IMG/VR virus record: IMGVR_UViG_3300035070_003528
Span: 37,466-101,465 of that record
Length of the DNA stretch: 64,000 nt
Source: a virus
Direction: 5' to 3' (one strand)
The notes under the pieces: model-generated
Database searches by the model: none
What the model saw: the letters and a program-made list of their open reading frames with translations, nothing else
Told to the model about the DNA's origin: nothing
Translations under genes and position numbers: made by a program
In this document: piece by piece, positions 56,711 to 64,000 of the stretch
How the letters are laid out: every line of letters starts with the position of its first letter
Numbering within the stretch: the stretch's first letter is position 1

Positions 56711-57454
56711 TCACACAAATTCAATGTCATCTACATCGTAAGTGTAGTGAATTTGATCTAGGTACGCCAAGAATTGAACACCACTATTATGTTTTATACC
56801 ATATGATTTATGAAAATCCTTATGTTGTTTGACACACAGAGTTATTCCATTCGTTTTGTTGTATTTCATATGGGGGGTGAATGTGTACGAGTTTATATGA
56901 TGGGCGTTTATTTTTCCACCAGCACTGCATACAACGCATTTGTAATCATCCCTAATAAAGATATACGATCTCCAGTCTTTATTTTCTTTGGTATCTCTCT
57001 TTGCTATACGATCTTCGTCAGTTAGTAGAGGATTCCATAATGGGTTATCTTTTCCAAACGACTTGCACCCATTCTTCTTTACAGCACACCCGCACGATGC
57101 AACAGTCCCCCTTCGTAGATTTTGCTTCTCGGCGATATGCGTGTTCCCGCAATCGCAAATGGCGTTCCAGTATGAAGATTTACTATCAGAGCGAGAAAAT
57201 CCAGTAACCGTCAGCATCCCATAACGTTCTCCGGTAATATCAATTAATCGGCTTAGGTGATCTGCGCATCTTCTGCAATAACTATGCATCCTCAGAGTTA
57301 TTGATGATTTTCTAATTTCGTACGATTGCCTACAGTTAGGGCATAAAACACAAATGGGTTTCCCTGACCAATTACTCAGTGAATCAAACTTTCGCCTATC
57401 AGCTTCCGTAGGGAATAATATCGTCTTGGGTAATTCGTTTCTTTTGGATGACAT
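56711..57454 (-). CDS. HNH homing-type endonuclease
   Basis: A 247-aa protein with an N-terminal zinc ribbon (VLCPNCRQSYE, CRRCADHLS), a second region (CDCGNTHIAEKQNLRRGTVA then SCGC, like AP2/NUMOD-associated segments) and an HNH core (YKCVVCSAGG, INAHHINSYTF, TLCVKQHKDFH). Its ATG overlaps the nrdJ stop (TAATG). Homing endonucleases are often next to phage ribonucleotide reductase genes. Confidence 0.82.
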   Translation of the reverse strand: MSSKRNELPKTILFPTEADRRKFDSLSNWSGKPICVLCPNCRQSYEIRKSSITLRMHSYCRRCADHLSRLIDITGERYGMLTVTGFSRSDSKSSYWNAICDCGNTHIAEKQNLRRGTVASCGCAVKKNGCKSFGKDNPLWNPLLTDEDRIAKRDTKENKDWRSYIFIRDDYKCVVCSAGGKINAHHINSYTFTPHMKYNKTNGITLCVKQHKDFHKSYGIKHNSGVQFLAYLDQIHYTYDVDDIEFV

Positions 57455-59034
57455 TACAATTCACATACGCCGCTAGGGCAATCTTGTAGCAAGCTATCTT
57501 CTTCCTTTACATCTTCAAGAACTTGAAACTGTCTGCTACCGTCACGGTAAACCGTAATCCCCTTGCATCCAGATTCCCAAGCGTAGACAAACGCATTAAT
57601 AATATCTTGCACTGTCGCACTGTTTGGCATATTAATTGTTTTAGAAACGGCACTGTCGCAATTTCTTTGTACGGTAGCTTGTACATCTATGTGTTGTTTC
57701 CATGTTGGGACTTTTGCCTCGTCATCATTTAAACAAGAAACAAAAAACGGCTCATTACGAAGTGGGTGTGTAAATAAATATGTTTCGCCACGCTCGTCAG
57801 TTCGTTGGTATACTGGGGAGAATATTGGCTCAATACCATGTGAACATTCAGAAATAAATCCAATACTTCCAGTTGGTGCAATACTAACAGTTGTTATGTT
57901 TCTACGGCCAAGTTTTTGGCAATGATCTGGGATGCCGCGCTCTGCTCCCAGTTGCTCCGATGTCGAATAAGAGACCTGTTGAATGACACCCATAACCCTA
58001 TCTAGAAAATCAAGGCTAGGTTGTTCGCCATATTTCATTCTTAATTTTAGTAGCGAGTCTGCATATCCCATAATTCCTATACCAATTGGGCGATGGTTTT
58101 TATACCATTCCTCAAATTTCGGAGTAGGAAAGACATTTTTACTGCCAACATTATCAAGAAAGCGCGAAATGACCGTTACGACACGAGATAAACGCGCATA
58201 ATCAAAATTCCCGTTATCATCATAAAAATATTCGTGAGATATATTAATACTACCCAAATTACAGCTACCGTAGCTTGGTATAGGCTGCTCCCCGCAAGGA
58301 TTTGTAGCCTCTATTTTACACCCGCATGATTGATATGGGGTATTATTATTGATAGTAGTATGGAATAACAGGCCTGGATCTCCATTGTTCCATGCGTTTT
58401 TTGCTAAGTTGATTAATTGTAATCGTTCGCCATTGTCTCCGCTTCGGGCTTCTGTCATCCATTCGTCTGTAGCCATCACTGATTGATTAAAGTTGCCAGC
58501 GAATTTTTCGTCTTTATTTTGTTTTAGATTTATAAATTTATCTAAATCCTTGTGGTCAGAGCGCAATGTATACATAAGGGCCATTCTTCTGAACCCACCC
58601 TGAGTAATCATTTCTAGATAATCACTCACACGCAATGCCCAATTATTAGGGCCATATGCAAAACCGTGCGTACTCCCAGATACAGGGCTACCCTCTGGTC
58701 TTATATTAGTTCCAGTAAAGCCACACCCTCCACCCCGTTTGCCAACAGCCGCAACGTCGCCGAGAACGCTAACATGGTTTTCTAGATTATCTTCATCTGG
58801 GCCAACAACAAAACACGCAAACAAGCCACCATTGGCTGTACCAGAGTTAACTAAACAAGGAGAGTTTGGCAACCAAATGCGCCTGGAGAGATGTTCCGTT
58901 ACCTCCTGCTTGTACCAATTTGATTCCCCATCGCAAACATGATTGACAACCCGTTTTACAAGGTCGTCCCATGTCTCACCAGGGCGCAAGTATCTTTGCT
59001 CTAACAATCTTTGAACATCTTTTGAAAGTGTCAT
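57454..59034 (-). CDS. nrdJ: class II (adenosylcobalamin-dependent) ribonucleotide reductase
   Basis: A 526-aa reductase: LPNSPCLVNSG with the first redox Cys, KRGGGCGFTGTNIRP (substrate loop), ATNPCGEQPIPSYGSCNLGS with the radical-site N-P-C-G-E motif, IGIGIMGYADSLLK, TVSIAPTGSIGFIS and a final CPSGVCEL thiol pair. No ATP cone or NrdB partner is seen, as expected for a short B12-dependent enzyme. It makes deoxynucleotides for phage replication and does not need oxygen. AAAGGATAGGAT precedes the ATG. Confidence 0.95.
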   Translation of the reverse strand: MTLSKDVQRLLEQRYLRPGETWDDLVKRVVNHVCDGESNWYKQEVTEHLSRRIWLPNSPCLVNSGTANGGLFACFVVGPDEDNLENHVSVLGDVAAVGKRGGGCGFTGTNIRPEGSPVSGSTHGFAYGPNNWALRVSDYLEMITQGGFRRMALMYTLRSDHKDLDKFINLKQNKDEKFAGNFNQSVMATDEWMTEARSGDNGERLQLINLAKNAWNNGDPGLLFHTTINNNTPYQSCGCKIEATNPCGEQPIPSYGSCNLGSINISHEYFYDDNGNFDYARLSRVVTVISRFLDNVGSKNVFPTPKFEEWYKNHRPIGIGIMGYADSLLKLRMKYGEQPSLDFLDRVMGVIQQVSYSTSEQLGAERGIPDHCQKLGRRNITTVSIAPTGSIGFISECSHGIEPIFSPVYQRTDERGETYLFTHPLRNEPFFVSCLNDDEAKVPTWKQHIDVQATVQRNCDSAVSKTINMPNSATVQDIINAFVYAWESGCKGITVYRDGSRQFQVLEDVKEEDSLLQDCPSGVCEL

Positions 59035-59037
59035 ATC

Positions 59038-59565
59038 CTATCCTTTTGTACTGGGTATTATGGAATCGAATAGCAAATGTAATATATCTGCCAAAAAAAT
59101 TCCGGTGATAAATAAACAAAACGCACCAAATCCAAAATAGGCAATAAAAAAACCAGCAGCAATTTGCAGTGGTATTGCTAGGATTTGTGCGATTACACAA
59201 TGAAACAACAGACGATTTGGGTTATCATCTCTGAATTGTGGTGCTAGTAGAATAGCAGGACTGAGGATAAAAATCAACCTGACTATTGTGCCGTAAACGG
59301 CATGTGATTTGCCACGGTGCTTCATGCTAATTGCGTATGGATACCACAAAGTTTGCCAATAAACATGCAGAAACCCAGTGTATTTGCGTAAATAATACAA
59401 CGAGATATTTCCATTATCTACGTCAGTATCTGGGGAACAGAATATCTGATAGAAAAATCCAGCGGCGAGTGCTAGGACATTATGAAACCCAAATATAAAG
59501 AGGGTTAGAGAGAGATACACCCCGTGAAAAACAGTTACTCTCGTGTGGGTGTGACCATCAGCCAT
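59038..59565 (-). CDS. DUF2227-like metal-binding membrane protein
   Basis: MADGHTHTRVTVFHGVYLSL, SPDTDVDN, WYPYAISMKHRGKSHAVYGT are the conserved His/Asp/H-R-G-x-S-H motifs of the DUF2227 family; four hydrophobic segments follow. In bacteria these resemble membrane-bound hydrolases. Unusual in a phage; role unknown. Confidence 0.75.
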   Translation of the reverse strand: MADGHTHTRVTVFHGVYLSLTLFIFGFHNVLALAAGFFYQIFCSPDTDVDNGNISLYYLRKYTGFLHVYWQTLWYPYAISMKHRGKSHAVYGTIVRLIFILSPAILLAPQFRDDNPNRLLFHCVIAQILAIPLQIAAGFFIAYFGFGAFCLFITGIFLADILHLLFDSIIPSTKG

Positions 59566-59893
59566 TCATTAAATCTGTTAGAAGATTAATTCCCCATACA
59601 TTTCTAAAAAAGGACAAGTTTTCTGAACCGTGACTATTATAGTAAATCTCAACAAAATCTTCTTTCAGACAAATACTACCTCGCCCGTCATCATACCTAC
59701 CGTATCCCGCATTAACGATATTTAGTATGCTACTCTTGCACTTGTCTATTGGACAAATGATAGTATTACGATCAATAACATACCAATCCATCCCGCGCAA
59801 AAGGGGAATGATTCGGTTAAATCTGTCTTCTGCCGATCTTGAGTCTCGGTCTTCTTTATCTTTTAGCCTATTTAAAATATCATTTACTTTCAT
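59558..59893 (-). CDS. hypothetical protein, 111 aa
   Basis: Helical charged start (NDILNRLKDKEDRDSRSAED) followed by beta strands with two Cys (IICPIDKCKSS). Overlaps the DUF2227 start by 8 bases. No family recognised. Confidence 0.55.
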   Translation of the reverse strand: MKVNDILNRLKDKEDRDSRSAEDRFNRIIPLLRGMDWYVIDRNTIICPIDKCKSSILNIVNAGYGRYDDGRGSICLKEDFVEIYYNSHGSENLSFFRNVWGINLLTDLMNG

Positions 59894-59902
59894 TGATTTT
59901 CT

Positions 59903-60688
59903 CTATTCTCCCACAAACTTAATCTTTTCGTCTTTGTATTTATCGATACCAGACTTAATATAAATACTAATATCGCTAACGACACTACGCTTGATCCCGG
60001 CGTAGTTTTTTGTCCTAGCCACCACTTTCCCTTCTATTGTTTCATCAAAGCACCAGTTTCCATCATTGTCCTTCACTTTCACCTTACCGGACAGCAGCAT
60101 GGCTAGAACCTGCTTCTTCTCTCCATGTATGGGAATGTATTTGCGCAGTGTGTTAAAATCTCTGTCGTTTAACACGTGCGAAATATTGTTTGTCAGGCCA
60201 TGAATCGTCTTTCCATATGAATAGAAGTATACAGATACGCCAGGAATGCGATAATGCCACTCGAAAAACATATTTTCAGCAACGATTGTAAAATTGACAT
60301 GAGACACATTGGTTAACGAACGCAAAATTGCTTCTATACAGAACTTTGCTGATGTCCCTGTTGCTATTTCATCATCAACGAACAGTACCTCAGTTGCTTT
60401 ATTTATTTCATATCTGTCGTCGTGAACCGTATTGTCTCTATAAACTGGAATTGCAATATGTGGGGGAAACGGCCGTTCTGCATACTCGTAAACCATCTTT
60501 GCTATTTCCCCCATCACCAGCCCACTATTTCCCGCCATCACAACTAAATCGAATTCACGCTTGTTAATCAATGAGTACAATCTGGCCGCATATCGCTCCA
60601 GCCTATCAACCGCAATAGAACTGCGATTATATCGTTTTGACAATTTTTTCAATCTTTTTTGATAATCACCTGGGAATTTTCTAAGCAT
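59903..60688 (-). CDS. phosphoribosyltransferase-domain protein
   Basis: Residues 50-140 are a type I PRTase: DLVVMAGNSGLVMGEIA and the PRPP-binding ATEVLFVDDEIATGTSAK (acidic pair followed by T-G-T). The C-terminal 100 residues are not recognised. Start at 60688 after AAGGAAAG; the frame is open further up but without signals. Likely nucleotide salvage. Confidence 0.78.
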   Translation of the reverse strand: MLRKFPGDYQKRLKKLSKRYNRSSIAVDRLERYAARLYSLINKREFDLVVMAGNSGLVMGEIAKMVYEYAERPFPPHIAIPVYRDNTVHDDRYEINKATEVLFVDDEIATGTSAKFCIEAILRSLTNVSHVNFTIVAENMFFEWHYRIPGVSVYFYSYGKTIHGLTNNISHVLNDRDFNTLRKYIPIHGEKKQVLAMLLSGKVKVKDNDGNWCFDETIEGKVVARTKNYAGIKRSVVSDISIYIKSGIDKYKDEKIKFVGE

Positions 60689-60747
60689 CGTACTTTCCTT
60701 GTAAATCACTTTACACAATTGCGATAAAATAGTGCTATTATAAAACC

Positions 60748-60864
60748 ATGTCAGAAGTAATCGCATGGTTAGGTAGACCAATAGACGGAATGACAGTGGC
60801 AACTTTGCTGCTCGTTTTATCCGTTGGAGCAAACATTGCATTCGCATCTCGCCATAGACGCTAG
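60748..60864 (+). CDS. single-span membrane peptide, 38 aa
   Basis: The only rightward gene in this part. MSEVIAWLGRPIDGMT then VATLLLVLSVGANIAFA and a basic end (SRHRR). There is no ribosome site; TATTAT lies 6 bases before the ATG, so it may be leaderless. A box-like AGTGCTAT precedes it. Confidence 0.45.
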   Translation: MSEVIAWLGRPIDGMTVATLLLVLSVGANIAFASRHRR

Positions 60865-60944
60865 ATAATCAACCACATATAAAACAATAATAAAAAATAA
60901 ACTGTCATTAGAATTAGTATTCGCCTTAGATACGGATCATCCAT
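60861..60944 (-). CDS. single-span membrane peptide, 27 aa
   Basis: MDDPYLRRILILMTVYFLLL followed by FYMWLII. Its ATG lies within the end of the membrane-HTH gene (8-base overlap), so it is co-translated. Confidence 0.45.
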   Translation of the reverse strand: MDDPYLRRILILMTVYFLLLFYMWLII

Positions 60945-61770
60945 CCTGTATATCATACACCATATCATTTGGTGTCTTTTTGTAATATCCATGCTCTCGC
61001 AATATGTTGTCATAGTTGTAAACTGTTGTTCTTGACACGCCCAATGATTCAGCGAATGCCGACATATTCTTTAATGCGTTTTTATCCTGTCGTAATGCGG
61101 CTAGGAATTTACGATGTTTTGCACTGGGCTTGAACGGCCGTGGTTCAGGTGCAGGCGTTGATTTCGCTTCTGCGGCTACGGTACGCTGCTCTGGCATTGT
61201 TTTGGGCTTGTGACGACCAAGTAGACCTTTTTCCTCTAAAAACCGCTCTTGCGTCGTTCTAGAAGCCACAATCACTGCGCCGGGTATTGTCATGAAGCTG
61301 AGAATAAATATGCTGAACGATATTGCGATTGGCTCGAACAGGTAGGTAACAATACTTTGCGTATCACCGGCAACGACGGCCGTATATAATATCCCAATAT
61401 CAACTTTATCAACAAACGACAGTACCCCATTAACAAGCACAATAACCAGTAGATACATACCAAATGATAACACTGGGACAACTGGGCTAACTGAACCTTT
61501 TACTGTTGTTCCTGCGTACCGTTCCCGAAGATTACGAAATTCGATAAATGTGCTAATTGATGCAAAGCCAAGCACTTCGATTACGGCCGCGAACACCAGT
61601 GCCAGATACCACGGAACGCCCAGTATTCCCGACACATGCACATAGGCGAAATAAGCTGGAATGATGGCCGCAAACCACGGAACGATACCAGATGCAAAAT
61701 TAACTAAATAATATTCAGCCTCACCTCGTAACTGATCTGCGGCTTTAAGAAAATCTATTAGTTTTTTCAT
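60937..61770 (-). CDS. membrane protein with C-terminal HTH domain
   Basis: Residues 25-165 contain four or five hydrophobic helices (SGIVPWFAAIIPAYFAYV, YLALVFAAVIEVLGFAS, VPVLSFGMYLLVIVLVNGVL, AISFSIFILSFMTIPGAVIV). A Pro/Ala/Glu linker follows, and the last 60 residues are an HTH: KHRKFLAALRQD, NMSAFAESLGVSRTTVYNYD. It would bind DNA at the membrane, perhaps as a sensor or to tether replicating DNA. Confidence 0.75.
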   Translation of the reverse strand: MKKLIDFLKAADQLRGEAEYYLVNFASGIVPWFAAIIPAYFAYVHVSGILGVPWYLALVFAAVIEVLGFASISTFIEFRNLRERYAGTTVKGSVSPVVPVLSFGMYLLVIVLVNGVLSFVDKVDIGILYTAVVAGDTQSIVTYLFEPIAISFSIFILSFMTIPGAVIVASRTTQERFLEEKGLLGRHKPKTMPEQRTVAAEAKSTPAPEPRPFKPSAKHRKFLAALRQDKNALKNMSAFAESLGVSRTTVYNYDNILREHGYYKKTPNDMVYDIQDG

Positions 61771-61776
61771 AAAAAA

Positions 61777-62913
61777 TTAGAATCTCATTGGAACAATACC
61801 AAATACGATATTATCATTATTACTGGGACGAACTAACATCCACATCTCATTACGATGAAGCGAAAAAACAATGTTGGGGGCAGACAATAGGTTTTTAAAT
61901 ATCAGCCCAATTTTCTTCACCGAATTCATATTAATAATCCAAGAGTTGGGGTCGCCACTGAATGGAATATGCAAATCAGCACTTTCTACATCGCCGTCTG
62001 CTGATTTTCCTGACAGAACAAGCATATCTTTTTCGTCGTCAAATGTAAACGATACGGCCGATATTGTGTAAATCTCGTTCTTGCCGCGATAATCAACTGT
62101 AGCGAACGCATTTAGCCTGTCCAATATCATGACTGTGTCTACGGTAGCCGAATTATCAGGGCGTACCTTTAGTTCCTCGATCATCTGCTTACCTGGGTAC
62201 GAATCTTGGTCTGCCATTAAAGGGCTGAATACAAAAAAGCTATAATTAAATAACCATGCTTTGCCATCAACAATGCGTAACATCGGACTCGTGTCCCAAT
62301 ACAATCGCAATGCGTATGTCATAAAATCTGCCGGAGCAAGAGCGTCTATAGGTGGGTGAGAGTTATTCTCGATAGAACTATATCCCATGATATATCCATC
62401 AACTGCGACCATCTCAACCCGTTCGCCGATACTGATGTACACACCAGATAGTTTTGGATTCATCTGCATAGATCCAGATACCGCAGCATTGCACACAGAC
62501 AATACGGATGAATAATTCTCAATCACAACCGCATCGGATTCAGATGGCATCTTTATGAACTTGCAGAACGAATAGTCCTCTTGGTATCTTAACGTAGTGC
62601 TATCTACCCCAACCGAGAATTTCAATGATGCGGTTGTGCTACTGATTTTAACCCGTTCGCCATTGAGGGAAACGGAAAGGAATTTATGCAGTTCACGGAG
62701 ATTGATGAATTTGTTGATAATGCTCTCATAGCCGTCATCAAGTTCACATAACCGTGCGCCGCCTAGTTTGGTTTGGAAACTCCCAGATATACACCAAATG
62801 GCATGATCTATTTCAACAAAAACTCCAGTCCCGTTTCCTTTGTGGCCTTCCCCGACCAGAGGTAGTACGGATTTTACTACGCTTCGTAATGCGTCAATTT
62901 GAACACTAAACAT
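61777..62913 (-). CDS. divergent DNA polymerase sliding clamp (beta-clamp-like)
   Basis: At 378 aa it has the length of a three-domain beta clamp. The second domain has SGVYISIGERVEMVAVDGYIMG, matching the V-L-x-x-x-x-x-L-x-x-V-A-T-D-G-H segment, and the C-terminus IVFGIVPMRF matches the clamp ending V-M-P-M-R-L. The first domain is diverged. It would give processivity to a polymerase not in this window. Confidence 0.75.
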   Translation of the reverse strand: MFSVQIDALRSVVKSVLPLVGEGHKGNGTGVFVEIDHAIWCISGSFQTKLGGARLCELDDGYESIINKFINLRELHKFLSVSLNGERVKISSTTASLKFSVGVDSTTLRYQEDYSFCKFIKMPSESDAVVIENYSSVLSVCNAAVSGSMQMNPKLSGVYISIGERVEMVAVDGYIMGYSSIENNSHPPIDALAPADFMTYALRLYWDTSPMLRIVDGKAWLFNYSFFVFSPLMADQDSYPGKQMIEELKVRPDNSATVDTVMILDRLNAFATVDYRGKNEIYTISAVSFTFDDEKDMLVLSGKSADGDVESADLHIPFSGDPNSWIINMNSVKKIGLIFKNLLSAPNIVFSLHRNEMWMLVRPSNNDNIVFGIVPMRF

Positions 62914-63723
62914 CTAATCCTCCATGTCGTCAATCATGTTTCTAATGGTTACATTATTTTGTCGTCCACCACGGCCGTTTACTGGAATATCTCTACCAAT
63001 AGGTCTCTGGCGCTGATTATTGGGTTGATTGCTTGGTTGATTCGGTCGGTGACGATTTTCTGGTTTGTTATTAGACGGAATCGGCAGATTCGATTCACGA
63101 CGATTTTGCGCATTGGGTTTACCCCGATTCCGGTCATTGCTCGGTCTATTTGACTGCGGTTTAGGAGAACCGCCAACAGCGCGACCTAGTCCACTAACCA
63201 TTTTTAACCATGCTGGTGGTTTTCCGCCCAATAGTGTAATCAATGCGGAGAGATTGTCAAAGAACGCACTGATGATGTGGCCTAATATTTCTTCCGCAAA
63301 TACAATGCCGATGTCTAGTAGAATACCACCGCCTACCAACAAACCTGTCAATACTTTTTGATATTCCTCATTCTGAAACCCACCAGTTGGTAATTCGCCA
63401 GCAGAAGCACGATCAAATCGCGCACCTACGTTAGTAAGTGCATCAAACCCACTTACAATCCAAAAGGCGGCAAGCCACCACATGCGCTGATTTTGTTCTT
63501 CTGGTGTATCGGCATTGAATGAACTAGCCATATACAAGAAAAACGTGGGCAGAAATTGAACAGCAATACCAGCCATTACGCCAAACGTTTTATCGACCAC
63601 AAGTAATTCTGTGAAGCGAATAGTTTGCCCCAAACTCCACACAAAACTACCGTAGGCGACCACGAACATCAGGACACCAATGACAATAAACCAAAACACT
63701 CTCTTAGCTGCGCTATCTCTCAT
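62914..63723 (-). CDS. membrane protein with disordered basic tail, 269 aa
   Basis: Hydrophobic helices at residues 8-30 (VFWFIVIGVLMFVVAYG), 48-65, 80-95 and 125-145, then about 110 residues of Asn/Pro/Arg/Gln-rich sequence (SNRPSNDRNRGKPNAQNRRE and so on) and an acidic end. The tail could bind nucleic acid. Coupled to the clamp gene downstream. Confidence 0.65.
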   Translation of the reverse strand: MRDSAAKRVFWFIVIGVLMFVVAYGSFVWSLGQTIRFTELLVVDKTFGVMAGIAVQFLPTFFLYMASSFNADTPEEQNQRMWWLAAFWIVSGFDALTNVGARFDRASAGELPTGGFQNEEYQKVLTGLLVGGGILLDIGIVFAEEILGHIISAFFDNLSALITLLGGKPPAWLKMVSGLGRAVGGSPKPQSNRPSNDRNRGKPNAQNRRESNLPIPSNNKPENRHRPNQPSNQPNNQRQRPIGRDIPVNGRGGRQNNVTIRNMIDDMED

Positions 63724-63724
63724 G

Positions 63725-63799
63725 TTATCTCCTGTGAAAAAATAACCACCATGCTATTAACATGGCGGCTAAACAAAACCAAATCGCGCCAAACAGCAA
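63725..63799 (-). CDS. possible membrane peptide, 24 aa
   Basis: From a TTG the frame reads MLFGAIWFCLAAMLIAWWLF and FHRR. Its end carries the ribosome site of the next gene. Start uncertain. Confidence 0.35.
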   Translation of the reverse strand: MLFGAIWFCLAAMLIAWWLFFHRR

Positions 63800-63811
63800 A
63801 AGCTCTCTATA

Positions 63812-64000
63812 TTACACGCTCTCGTAAGTTCCTTTCACTTTTGCGAAACTTACATCATAATTTTCTTTTACTTCATTAAACGTTTCTACCGCACTACGGC
63901 CGTCTGCTTTCAGTCGCCCAATTTCGGCAATCAGTTCTTCATTAAAATTATCACCCAGCAACAACGCTAGTTTCTGATTGTTCTGCCACACTGCTCGTTG
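63812..64000 (-). CDS. C-terminal part of a helical protein (gene runs off the window)
   Basis: The last 62 residues are a charged helix (LLLGDNFNEELIAEIGRLKA, SAVETFNEVKENYD). An ACGGCCGT copy encodes D-G-R. The start lies beyond the right edge. Confidence 0.6.
   Translation of the reverse strand, partial: QRAVWQNNQKLALLLGDNFNEELIAEIGRLKADGRSAVETFNEVKENYDVSFAKVKGTYESV

Larger units (their letters stand above)
5556..63903. repeat. highly iterated palindrome ACGGCCGT (42 exact copies by eye)
   Basis: Copies start at 5556, 6791, 7234, 7762, 8629, 9459, 19960, 20445, 20941, 22803, 27109, 27262, 27511, 27906, 28038, 28084, 28463, 28798, 29072, 29711, 29985, 30673, 31008, 32597, 32855, 34373, 34427, 34467, 40071, 40664, 41269, 42177, 46638, 48096, 51366, 51674, 54671, 60469, 61134, 61376, 62971 and 63896. 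About 20 more sites keep the CGGCCG core. Copies lie in genes (as T-A-V, N-G-R, D-G-R) and between them. Confidence 0.9.

Overview
The window is a 64 kb piece of a double-stranded DNA tailed-phage genome (Caudoviricetes), or of a closely related element carrying a phage packaging module. The evidence is a large terminase, an HK97-type portal, a neck/tail-completion-like protein and an endolysin, together with phage-type nucleotide metabolism, four DNA methyltransferases, six homing-type endonucleases, a tRNA cluster and dozens of very short, tightly overlapping genes. The sequence is AT-rich (about 40% GC by eye). The host cannot be read directly. A protein with a Thr/Pro/Trp/Ala-rich linker, a domain resembling bacterial effector-associated domains and a membrane-anchored HTH protein would all fit a Chloroflexota host, but this is a weak inference.

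Layout. (1) 1-8545, leftward: a sugar and glycosylation block. It holds the start of a DegT/PseC-type aminotransferase, a GroES-like protein, a PseB-type sugar-nucleotide dehydratase, several glycosyltransferases and a proteasome/HslV-like Ntn hydrolase. (2) 8849-13217, leftward: neck protein, portal, large terminase and probable small terminase. The major capsid gene is not in the window. (3) 13297-25162, rightward: a C5 cytosine methyltransferase broken by an HNH gene and by a GIY-YIG gene, a primase-like protein, a coiled-coil/EAD-like protein, a GH25 endolysin, then about 19 short genes ending in a strong terminator at 25163. (4) 25230-34145, leftward apart from one gene: two members of a paralogous family and many small accessory proteins. 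(5) 34146-35234: an intergenic region rich in inverted repeats. (6) 35235-55067, leftward: HNH endonucleases, an Rnl2-type RNA ligase, a T4 DenV-type pyrimidine-dimer glycosylase, DUF7448 proteins, an XPD/DinG-type helicase, three adenine/N4-type methyltransferases and a MazG-like protein. (7) 55124-56690, leftward: a tRNA unit with its own promoter and terminator. (8) 56711-64000, leftward: HNH, class II ribonucleotide reductase, phosphoribosyltransferase, membrane-HTH protein, a divergent sliding clamp and membrane proteins.

The genes suggest an autonomous lytic-type programme: DNA-precursor supply (NrdJ, MazG, PRTase), replication (primase-like, clamp, helicase), DNA modification (C5, Dam-like, N4/N6 and MT-A70 enzymes), repair of RNA and DNA (RNA ligase, DenV, tRNAs), packaging (TerS/TerL/portal), lysis (GH25) and probably virion glycosylation. 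No convincing integrase was found.

The strongest unexplained signal is the palindrome ACGGCCGT. I counted 42 exact copies by eye, plus about 20 one-base variants, where fewer than one would be expected at this base composition. Other notable points are the methyltransferase gene in pieces with a displaced copy of its own 3' end, two recurrent leftward promoter designs with conserved extra boxes, tRNA genes with odd anticodon regions, a 17-residue gene with its own promoter and terminator, and a set of eight membrane proteins of 24-51 residues.
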